Below are positions 1-5,462 of a stretch of DNA of 9,451 nt, piece by piece. The stretch spans positions 1 to 9,451 of the forward strand of contig CAZMSZ010000295.1 in NCBI GenBank assembly GCA_964569055.1, given 5' to 3'. The translations under genes were made by a program, and so were the position numbers. A model generated the notes under the pieces. It was not told the DNA's origin, made no database searches, and saw only the letters and a list, made by a program, of their open reading frames with translations. Position 1 is the stretch's first letter; every line of letters begins with the position of its first letter. The DNA comes from JAWLGW01 sp964569055 (GTDB lineage Bacteria > Planctomycetota > J058).

Positions 1-1
1 C

Positions 2-21
2 CGCGCCGCCGCGGCGGCGCG
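2..21 (-). terminator. GC-rich palindrome just past the three-gene operon, possible terminator
   Basis: Bases 2-21 form a perfect 20 bp palindrome made only of G and C. It lies 5 nt beyond the TGA (27-29) of the last gene of the minus-strand operon. Position and symmetry would suit a transcription stop or an mRNA-end stabilising hairpin. However, any T-run that would follow is outside the window, and CCG-type runs make such palindromes by chance in GC-rich DNA. Low confidence. Confidence 0.22.
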
Positions 22-26
22 CAACT

Positions 27-647
27 TCAGCGACAGCGGGGGGGACTCTGGGGGGGCGAAGCCCCCCCAGAAACCAAGCGATGGCGCTGGAGCACGAAAT
101 AGTTGGTTGGGATCCGCGCCGTGCCGAGGGCCACCGTGGCCTTGCCGAGCAGCAGGTCGTCCGAGCCGGGCCGGACGCGCACGAGGTAGTCGCGCAGCAC
201 TCGCGAGGGGTCGAGGAGCGGGTTGTCGCCGCGGCCGTAGTCGAGGAGCAGCGCGTGCAGGTAGGCGTTGTCGCGCGCCTCGGGCGCGGGGTCGGTCACG
301 AGGTAGAACCCGAACCGCTTGGGGGCGGCGTCGCTCGGCTTGGCCCGCCAGGGGCGGTCGAGCCCGTCCTGCACGATCGGGAGGTTGTAGCCGCGCGTGG
401 CGCCGTCGCGCCCGCGGAAGAACCCCTTGGTGAACTTGCGGATCGGCGAGTAGGGGGCCCAGAACGCCACGTTGAAGCCGCGGAACTCCCAGCCGATCAG
501 CGCCTCGGGGTCGGGGCGCTCGCCGCGGATCATGATCCGCTCGAGCTCGTGGCGCGGCAGCGCGTCGAGCGCGCGCGCCTCGGCGGTGGGGCGCCCGCCG
601 TCGCGCGGCGAGTCCGTCCGAACGCCAGCTCCCGTGGGCGCGCTCAT
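27..647 (-). CDS. Conserved-looking protein of unknown function, third gene of the GMC oxidoreductase operon
   Basis: This 206-residue protein starts at an ATG whose last two bases are shared with the TGA of the GMC oxidoreductase gene (ATGA overlap, 644-647), so translation is probably coupled and the two products likely act together. I do not recognise a named family. The first 30 or so residues look disordered. Residues 47-190 look like one folded domain, with segments such as GWEFRGFN (52-59), RGYNLP (85-90), RFGFYLV (111-117), HALLLDYGRG (131-140) and NYFVLQRH (182-189). The mix of short hydrophobic strands suggests a beta-rich fold. There is no signal peptide, transmembrane segment or cysteine cluster. 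The last 16 residues (191-206, rich in Ser, Pro and Gly) are encoded by a G7/C7 hairpin and look like a read-through tail rather than part of the domain. A role as accessory or substrate-handling partner of the oxidoreductase is inferred only from the operon. Confidence 0.82.
   Translation of the reverse strand: MSAPTGAGVRTDSPRDGGRPTAEARALDALPRHELERIMIRGERPDPEALIGWEFRGFNVAFWAPYSPIRKFTKGFFRGRDGATRGYNLPIVQDGLDRPWRAKPSDAAPKRFGFYLVTDPAPEARDNAYLHALLLDYGRGDNPLLDPSRVLRDYLVRVRPGSDDLLLGKATVALGTARIPTNYFVLQRHRLVSGGASPPQSPPRCR
47..71. repeat. Perfect 11 bp hairpin with a G7/C7 stem inside the 3' end of a gene
   Basis: Bases 47-57 pair perfectly with 61-71 around the 3 nt loop GAA (TTC in the minus-strand mRNA). 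The core is seven G against seven C, flanked by T-C-T / A-G-A. The hairpin lies within the last 16 codons of the 206-residue gene, 18-42 nt before its stop codon. It may be a dispersed palindromic repeat (REP-like) that landed at the gene end, or an intrinsic stability element of the operon mRNA. One copy cannot distinguish these. Confidence 0.6.
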
Positions 648-2218
648 GGCGCCACCGCCGCCACGTCCTCGAGCAGCCGCTCGGCGTTGCGCGTGGCGAG
701 CGCCATGATCGACTCCATGGGATTGACCCCGATCGGCGAGGGGAACAGGCTCGCGTCCGCGATCGTGAGCCCGGCCGCGTCGTAGACCCGCCCCCACGAG
801 TCGCACACGTGACGGGCCCGGTCGCCGCCCATGGCGCAGGTCCCCATGATGTGCACGGTCACCACCTCGATCGCGCCGCGCGCGATCGGCGAGGCGTAGA
901 GGCGGCGCACGTCGTCGGGCGAGGTCAGGTCGGCCACGCCCTCGAACGGGAGCACGATCCGCCGCGCCCCGACCTCGAACAGCAGCTCGCACAGGAGGGA
1001 GGTGCCGCGCACCAGCCGCTCGGCGTCGAACGGCGAGAGCTGGTAGAAGGCCTGCGGCCGCCCGCCCATCAGGCGCACCCGCCCCGTGACCGTGTCCTCC
1101 AGCAGCATGCCCGCGATCAGCATGCGCTCGTAGCCGGCCATCACCTCGCGCAGCCGCTCGCCGTAGTAGGGGAGCGTCATGGCCACGATGCTCGGGGGAA
1201 TGTTCACGGCGGCGAACAGGAAGCCCTCCTCCTGGAACTCGCGCACCTGGAACGCCTGGTGGACGCCCTCCCAGCCGCGCACCGCCTCGTCCATGAGGGC
1301 CACGACCTTGGTGTTGGGGTGGAGCGTCAGGTTGTGGCCGATCCGCCCCGAGGGCGAGCGGACGCCCGAGCGGAGCAGGATCCCGGGCGTGTGCACCGCC
1401 CCCGCCGCGAGCACCGTCTGCAGGCGCGCCCGCACGGTGAACGCGAAGCCGTCGCGCGCGTCGCCGCCCACCACGCGCCCCTCGGCGCCGGTGATCCGCT
1501 TGCGGTCGCGCAGCAGCCGGTCGACCCGGCAGTTGGCGAGGAGGCGCGCGCCGAAGGCCAGGGCGCGCGGCACGTAGGTCACCAGCGCCGAGCGCTTGGC
1601 GCCGGTGGGGCAGCCGAAGGCGCAGTTGTTCGAGCCCGCGCAGTGGACCTGGTTGCGCACGTTGCGCACGGTCTTCCAGCCCTTGCGCTCGGCGCCCTCC
1701 TTGAGGAGCGCGTTGTCGCGCCCCACCGTCTCGAGCGGCTGCGGGGCGGCGTTAATGAACCGCTCCACCCGCTCGAACACCCGCTCCATGCGGGCGGGCT
1801 CGACGCCCTCGACCCAGTCCTCGCGCGCCCAGCGGGCGAGGATCCGCTCGGGGGTGCGCCACGACATGCCGCCGTTGATCACGGTCGAGCCGCCGACGCA
1901 GCGCCCCTCGCTGTAGGTGACCGGCGGCTCGCCCAGCGCCATGGCGGCGCCGCCGTCGCGATACAGCGAGCGGATCATGGCGCCGGCGTCGGCGTTGAAC
2001 GACTCGGTCGGGAAGTAGCCGCCCTCCTCGAGGACCAGCACGTCGAGCCCGGCCTCCGCCAGCTCGGCCGCCATGACCGCGCCGCCCGCGCCCGAGCCGA
2101 TCACGAGCACGTCGCAGTCGAGCTCGACGAGGTCGGGCCCGACCCGGCGCGCGCGCCGCCGCCCGCCCGGGACGTGCGGCCAGTCCTCGCGCGTGGTGAG
2201 CCCCTCAGGCCGTGGCAC
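644..2218 (-). CDS. GMC-family FAD-dependent oxidoreductase
   Basis: A 524-residue flavoprotein of the glucose-methanol-choline family, closest in feel to long-chain alcohol or sterol oxidases. The FAD-binding Rossmann motif GSGAGG is at residues 41-46, with an acidic residue ending strand 2 at LEEGG (63-67). The first GMC signature region, EGRCVGGSTVINGG, is at 104-117. The C-terminal half holds HIMGTCAMGG (His456) and NPMESIMALATRNAERL (Asn499), the usual catalytic His/Asn pair. A cysteine-containing stretch, CAGSNNCAFGCPTGAK, spans 193-208 (Cys193, 199, 203). The GTG start at 2218 is preceded by GGGAG about 7 nt away and overlaps the upstream gene by 14 nt. No Tat or Sec signal is visible at its N-terminus. 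The substrate (alcohol, sterol or sugar) cannot be read from the sequence. The electron acceptor is probably not simply O2 if the subunit-3-like neighbour is a true partner. Confidence 0.93.
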   Translation of the reverse strand: MPRPEGLTTREDWPHVPGGRRRARRVGPDLVELDCDVLVIGSGAGGAVMAAELAEAGLDVLVLEEGGYFPTESFNADAGAMIRSLYRDGGAAMALGEPPVTYSEGRCVGGSTVINGGMSWRTPERILARWAREDWVEGVEPARMERVFERVERFINAAPQPLETVGRDNALLKEGAERKGWKTVRNVRNQVHCAGSNNCAFGCPTGAKRSALVTYVPRALAFGARLLANCRVDRLLRDRKRITGAEGRVVGGDARDGFAFTVRARLQTVLAAGAVHTPGILLRSGVRSPSGRIGHNLTLHPNTKVVALMDEAVRGWEGVHQAFQVREFQEEGFLFAAVNIPPSIVAMTLPYYGERLREVMAGYERMLIAGMLLEDTVTGRVRLMGGRPQAFYQLSPFDAERLVRGTSLLCELLFEVGARRIVLPFEGVADLTSPDDVRRLYASPIARGAIEVVTVHIMGTCAMGGDRARHVCDSWGRVYDAAGLTIADASLFPSPIGVNPMESIMALATRNAERLLEDVAAVAP

Positions 2219-2747
2219 GAGGGAGCTCCCGCGCGCCGCGCCGCGCCGCCGGGCGCGCGACCAGCGGGTCGGGCGCCAGCACGAGCGCCTCGGCCGCCGC
2301 GATCGCCTCGGCGTGCCGCGCCTCGCGCTCGCGCTTCACGCGCGCGATCCAGCGCTCGGGGTCGTAGCCCAGGCGCGCCTTGACCTCGGGTCGCTCGTAG
2401 TAGGCGAAGCTCAAGAACATCTTCAGCCCGCGCGCGAGCTGGTGCAGCGGGCCCGCCCCCTGCCACCAGCGCTCGAAGTGCGCCGCGCGCCCCGCCGGGT
2501 CGAGCGCCGAGAAGCCGCGCCCGAGCGAGCTCGGCACCCCGCGCGCCGACTGCTCGAACGCGACCAGCCCGGCCACTACGCCGGCGCGCACCGCCCCCGG
2601 GATCGAGCGCATGAACAGCTCGACGTCGTCCACGACCGCCTCGACCAGGCCGAGCTCCTCGACCTCGCCCGTGAGCACGATCGGGGCGAGCGCCGCCAGG
2701 GTGCGCCGGCAAGGGCGCGGGAGCCGGAAGCTGGCGAGGGTGGTCAC
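2205..2747 (-). CDS. Gluconate 2-dehydrogenase subunit 3-like protein, first gene of the GMC operon
   Basis: A small soluble helical protein of about 180 residues. Numbered from the GTG at 2786, RRTLAALAPIVL (27-38) near the start and MFLSFAYYERPEVKARLGYDP (122-142) in the second half match the pattern of the gluconate 2-dehydrogenase subunit 3 family. That family commonly sits directly before a GMC flavoprotein and forms a complex with it. The gene end overlaps the GMC oxidoreductase by 14 nt, supporting a stoichiometric partner. The start is uncertain: in-frame GTG codons lie at 2786, 2765 and 2747, and none has a clear ribosome binding site. I chose 2747 because the codons above it (GCT, GCA, CAA) depart from the strict G/C third-position use of the gene. 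The longer form would have 193 residues. No twin-arginine signal or haem-binding CXXCH is seen. The family assignment is by pattern recognition only. Confidence 0.8.
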   Translation of the reverse strand: MTTLASFRLPRPCRRTLAALAPIVLTGEVEELGLVEAVVDDVELFMRSIPGAVRAGVVAGLVAFEQSARGVPSSLGRGFSALDPAGRAAHFERWWQGAGPLHQLARGLKMFLSFAYYERPEVKARLGYDPERWIARVKREREARHAEAIAAAEALVLAPDPLVARPAARRGARELPRATA

Positions 2748-2812
2748 GGCGCGGGATTGTGCCACAGCGAGCGCCCGCCGCGACACGACGACGGGCAGCT
2801 ACCATGCGCCCC
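2748..2812. promoter_or_regulatory. Short divergent promoter region between the GMC operon and the CYTH gene
   Basis: About 65 bp separate the two divergent starts, so both promoters must lie here or inside the 5' codons. On the minus strand CACAAT (2761-2756) resembles a -10 box and would put the transcript start almost at the GTG at 2747, implying a leaderless or very short-leader mRNA. I see no convincing -35 box on either strand and no clear -10 for the CYTH gene. Weak evidence. Confidence 0.2.
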
Positions 2813-3319
2813 ATGAGCGACCCCGCCCCGCAGGAGATCGAGCGCGTGTTCCTGCTCGACCGCCTCCCCGCGCTCCCCGAGGGCGCCACGCCCTACCTGA
2901 TCGAGCAGGGGTACCTGCCCGACGACGAGGTGAGCGGCGAGCTCGCCGAGGGGCGGGTGCGCCGCAAGGTCGGGCCCGACGGGGTGGCGCGCTGCTTCCA
3001 CACGATCAAGCGCGGCCACGGCCTGGTGCGCGAGGAGGTGGAGCGCGCGATCGACGAGGCCACCTTCGCGCGCGCCTGGGCGCGCACCGCGGGCCGCCGC
3101 CTGCGCAAGACCCGCTGGGTGGTGCCCCACGGCGAGCGCACGTGGGAGGTCGACGCCTTCGAGGAGCTCGACCTCGTCATGGCCGAGGTGGAGCTCCCGA
3201 GCGCCGACACCGAGGCCCCGCTCCCGCCCTGGCTCGCCCCGCACGTGGTGCGCGAGGTGACCGAGGACGCGCGGTATAGGAATTTCGTGTTGGCGACGGC
3301 GGGGCTGCCCGAAGACTAA
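2813..3319 (+). CDS. CYTH-domain protein (triphosphatase/adenylate-cyclase superfamily)
   Basis: A 168-residue single-domain protein of the CYTH superfamily, whose members form an eight-stranded tunnel that binds triphosphates or polyphosphate with metal ions. Visible elements in order are QEIERVFLL (7-15), the N-terminal signature strand; GRVRRKV (47-53); HTIKRG (63-68); REEVERAI (73-80); RLRKTRWVV (96-104); WEVDAF (111-116); MAEVEL (123-128); and REVTEDARYRN (147-157). The canonical ExExK signature is altered: Glu8 and Glu10 are kept but the lysine position is Val12. The other charged tunnel residues appear retained (Arg48, Arg50, Lys66, Glu112, Asp114, Glu125, Glu127). Catalytic activity is therefore plausible but not certain, and substrate binding only is an alternative. 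The start could be ATG 2804 (three residues longer) or ATG 2813; neither has a clear ribosome binding site. The gene is monocistronic, divergent from the GMC operon, and ends 5 nt before the inverted-repeat element. Confidence 0.88.
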   Translation: MSDPAPQEIERVFLLDRLPALPEGATPYLIEQGYLPDDEVSGELAEGRVRRKVGPDGVARCFHTIKRGHGLVREEVERAIDEATFARAWARTAGRRLRKTRWVVPHGERTWEVDAFEELDLVMAEVELPSADTEAPLPPWLAPHVVREVTEDARYRNFVLATAGLPED

Positions 3320-3324
3320 GAACC

Positions 3325-3364
3325 AAGACAACACGGAATATCAACAGCGAATAACAATCCGAAT
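3325..3364 (+). repeat. Left arm of the perfect 40 bp inverted repeat
   Basis: Exactly complementary to 3700-3739 over all 40 positions; the match stops at the outer base (C3324 against C3740). Fifteen of 40 bases are G or C, in sharp contrast to the flanking genes. It contains GAATATCAA (3336-3344) and GAATAACAA (3349-3357), followed by a degenerate third copy, GAATGCCAG (3361-3369). Confidence 0.95.
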
Positions 3365-3699
3365 GCCAGAATGGCTGTCGCTCGCGGCAAGTCGCCTTGG
3401 GGCGACCCCTCCCTGGAGTGCGGCACTGTTGCACGAGGCGCGAGCGTCCTGCGGTGTCGGAGGCTCAGGATCGAGCGCAGAGAGCGCGAAGATCGCGGAG
3501 ATCGGAGACGAGGCCGAGGCAAACTGGCGGATCGAAGCGCTTCGCCCTGCGCTGGCTGACTTCAGCGCGGCTCTGCGTCCTCGGCGATCTCTGGCTGAAA
3601 ATCGCTCGTTTGGCTGAGTCGAGGACGGTCCCTCGTGAGAGATCCCGGCTGTACCACGCCCAGGAGGCGGGGTCCGAGCGATAGCTGCCTTTCATTGAT

Positions 3700-3739
3700 A
3701 TTCGGATTGTTATTCGCTGTTGATATTCCGTGTTGTCTT
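3700..3739 (-). repeat. Right arm of the perfect 40 bp inverted repeat
   Basis: The reverse complement is identical to 3325-3364. On this side three intact short units read TTGATATTC (3695-3703), TTGTTATTC (3707-3715) and TTGATATTC (3720-3728), 12 and 13 nt apart. They are reverse complements of the GAATA(T/A)CAA units of the left arm. The arm ends 8 nt before the guaA stop codon. Confidence 0.95.
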
Positions 3740-3747
3740 CTCTGCTT

Positions 3748-5298
3748 TCATTCCCACTCGATGGTCGCGGGCGGCTTGGACGAGATGTCGTAGCAGACCC
3801 GGTTGATCCCGCGGACCTCGTTGATGATCCGGTTGGAGACCCGCGCCAACAGCTCGGGGTCGAGGCGCGCCCAGTCGGCCGTCATGCCGTCGGTCGACTC
3901 GCAGGCGCGCACCACGCAGGTGTCCTCGTAGGTGCGCTGGTCGCCCATCACGCCGACCGACTGCACCGGCAACAGGACCGCGAACCACTGCCACAGCTGG
4001 CTCGCGACCCCGGCCAGCTCCACCTCCTCGCGCACGATCGCGTCGGCGGCGCGCAGCACCTCCAGGCGCTCGGCGGTGACCTCGCCCAGGACGCGGATCG
4101 CGAGGCCGGGGCCGGGGAAAGGCTGGCGGGCGATCAGGAGCTCGGGGAGGCCCAGCTCGTGGGCCAGGGCGCGCACCTCGTCCTTGAACAGCTGGCGCAG
4201 CGGCTCGATTAGCTCGAACCCGAGCTCGGCCGGGAGGCCGCCGACGTTGTGGTGGCTCTTGATCGTGGCCGACGGGCCGCCGAACGCCGAGACGCTCTCG
4301 ATCACGTCGGGGTAGAGCGTCCCCTGGGCCAGGAACTGCGCGTCCTCCACGGCGAGCGCCGCCTCCTTGAAGCAGGCGATGAAGTCGTGGCCGATCCGCT
4401 TGCGCTTGGTCTCGGGGTCGACGACGCCGCGCAGGCTGCCGAGGAACCGGCTCGCCGCGCGGATCACGTGCAGCCGCTCGCCGAAGATCGGGCGGAAGGC
4501 GGCCTCCACCTCCTCCACCTCGCTCCGGCGCAGCAGGCCGTTGTCGACGAACAGGCACTGCAGCCGCTCGCCCACGGCGCGATCCACGATCGCGGCGGTG
4601 ACCGCCGAGTCGATCCCGCCCGAGAGCCCGCACACCACGCGCCCGCGCTCGCCGACCTGCGCGCGGATCGCCGCCACCGCCTCGTCGACGAACGAGGCCA
4701 TCTGCCAGTCGCCGGTGCAGCCGCAGATCTCGCGCACGAAGTTCTGCACGACCTGCCGCCCGTGGACCGAGTGGACCACCTCGGGGTGGAACTGCACGCC
4801 GTAGAGCGGTCGGCTGACGTGGGCCGCGGCCGCGAACGGGGTGGAGCCGGTGCGGGCGATCGAGACCAGCGTCCCCTCCACCGCCTCGACCCGGTCGCCG
4901 TGGGACATCCACACCGTGGTGCGCGCCGGCAGGTTGTGGAACAGCGGGCTGGTCGGGTCGACGTCGCACTCGGCGCGGCCGTACTCGCGGCCGGGGGCCG
5001 AGGCGACCCGCCCGCCGAGCAGCTCGACCATGAGCTGCAGCCCGTAGCAGATCCCGAGCACCGGCGCGCCCACGTCGAGGAGGCCCGGGTCGATCCGCGG
5101 CGCGCGCTCCTGGTAGACCGAGGCCGGCCCGCCCGAGAGGACCAGGCCCTTGGGGGCGCGCGCGCGCACCTCCTCGGCGCTGATCGAGAACGGCACGATC
5201 TCGGAGAACACCCCCTGCTCGCGGATCCGCCGCGCGATCAGCTGGGTGTACTGCGAGCCGAGGTCGAGGATCAGGATCTTCTCGTGGGTCTCTTGCAT
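3748..5298 (-). CDS. guaA: GMP synthase (glutamine-hydrolysing)
   Basis: A complete 516-residue two-domain GMP synthase that converts XMP, ATP and glutamine to GMP, the last step of guanine nucleotide synthesis, in the cytosol. The N-terminal class I glutamine amidotransferase domain (about 7-190) has the nucleophile Cys84 in GICYGLQ and His171/Glu173 in FHPE. The ATP-pyrophosphatase domain has the P-loop SGGIDS at 226-231. The C-terminal dimerisation and XMP-binding domain contains QPFPGPGLAIRVLG (392-405), GDQRTYEDTC (452-461) and the terminal KPPATIEWE (508-516). All key residues are present and the length is typical. The ATG at 5298 is preceded by GAGG with a 7 nt gap. The gene stands alone rather than next to guaB, diverges from the kinase gene, and its 3' end abuts the inverted-repeat element. 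Its base composition and codon use match its neighbours. Confidence 0.99.
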   Translation of the reverse strand: MQETHEKILILDLGSQYTQLIARRIREQGVFSEIVPFSISAEEVRARAPKGLVLSGGPASVYQERAPRIDPGLLDVGAPVLGICYGLQLMVELLGGRVASAPGREYGRAECDVDPTSPLFHNLPARTTVWMSHGDRVEAVEGTLVSIARTGSTPFAAAAHVSRPLYGVQFHPEVVHSVHGRQVVQNFVREICGCTGDWQMASFVDEAVAAIRAQVGERGRVVCGLSGGIDSAVTAAIVDRAVGERLQCLFVDNGLLRRSEVEEVEAAFRPIFGERLHVIRAASRFLGSLRGVVDPETKRKRIGHDFIACFKEAALAVEDAQFLAQGTLYPDVIESVSAFGGPSATIKSHHNVGGLPAELGFELIEPLRQLFKDEVRALAHELGLPELLIARQPFPGPGLAIRVLGEVTAERLEVLRAADAIVREEVELAGVASQLWQWFAVLLPVQSVGVMGDQRTYEDTCVVRACESTDGMTADWARLDPELLARVSNRIINEVRGINRVCYDISSKPPATIEWE

Positions 5299-5322
5299 GG
5301 CGTGGCCTCGCGGGGGGCGCGC

Positions 5323-5328
5323 ATTCTA
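5323..5328 (-). promoter_or_regulatory. Candidate -10 box for guaA
   Basis: On the minus strand this reads TAGAAT, five of six matches to TATAAT, in otherwise GC-rich DNA. It lies about 25 nt upstream of the guaA ATG, leaving a leader of roughly 18 nt with room for the GAGG ribosome binding site. There is no recognisable -35 box at the expected distance, and no guanine riboswitch is visible. Confidence 0.35.
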
Positions 5329-5416
5329 GCGGCCCCCGCCCACGCGCCCCGCGCGAGGGCAACGCCGCGCGGCTTGCGCGGGTCCTTCGGGCCCGGCCCC
5401 GGAGACGCGACGTCGC

Positions 5417-5451
5417 CCGGTCCCCTATACTCGGAGGCGCGGGGGGACCGG
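5417..5451 (+). promoter_or_regulatory. Candidate kinase promoter (-10 TATACT) bracketed by a 9 bp inverted repeat
   Basis: TATACT at 5426-5431 is a good -10 match, about 31 nt upstream of the kinase ATG. It is flanked by a perfect 9 bp inverted repeat: CCGGTCCCC at 5417-5425 and GGGGACCGG at 5443-5451, with a 17 nt spacer. A second 10 bp palindrome, GCGACGTCGC (5407-5416), abuts it upstream, about where RNA polymerase contacts would be. The arrangement would suit an operator for an autoregulating or repressing protein. Chance GC symmetry is the alternative. No clear -35 box. Confidence 0.35.
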
Positions 5452-5462
5452 CCGAGCGCCAA

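Larger units (their letters stand above)
3325..3739. mobile_element. 415 bp non-coding element with perfect 40 bp terminal inverted repeats (MITE-like)
   Basis: The element is delimited by a perfect 40 bp inverted repeat. The inner margins stay partly complementary for about 25 more bases: GGCTGTCGCTCG at 3373-3384 on the left resembles GGCAGCTATCGCTCG, the reverse complement of 3674-3688 on the right. The interior has no open reading frame with the codon bias of the surrounding genes, and ORFs of 60-95 codons overlap in every frame, so I call it non-coding. It carries a short hairpin (GTCGCC-TTGG-GGCGAC, 3391-3406) and a 12 bp palindrome (3533-3544) close to the element's midpoint. It occupies 415 of the 428 bases between the convergent stop codons of the CYTH gene and guaA. 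No target-site duplication is evident in the flanks, so recent transposition is not proven. Alternatives are a dispersed structural repeat or a long bidirectional terminator. Confidence 0.65.

Noticed and set aside
809..2383. A 524-codon plus-strand open frame opposite the GMC oxidoreductase
   Set aside because: It is a shadow of the GMC gene, with His/Ala/Arg-rich composition and no domain signal.
3363..3695. Several overlapping open reading frames of 60-95 codons inside the inverted-repeat element on both strands
   Set aside because: They overlap in several frames and have no ribosome binding sites, no recognisable domains and no native codon bias. They are expected by chance in stop-poor GC-rich DNA.
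3320..3747. Target-site duplication flanking the inverted-repeat element
   Set aside because: The outer flanks (AAGAACC on the left, CTCTGCT on the right) share no direct repeat, so no duplication can be claimed.
5379..5395. A 7 bp stem with a TTC loop between guaA and the kinase, considered as a terminator or riboswitch stem
   Set aside because: It is a single stem with one T-G pair and no T-run, lying upstream of both divergent genes. It does not fit a terminator for either gene, and no purine-riboswitch core is seen.
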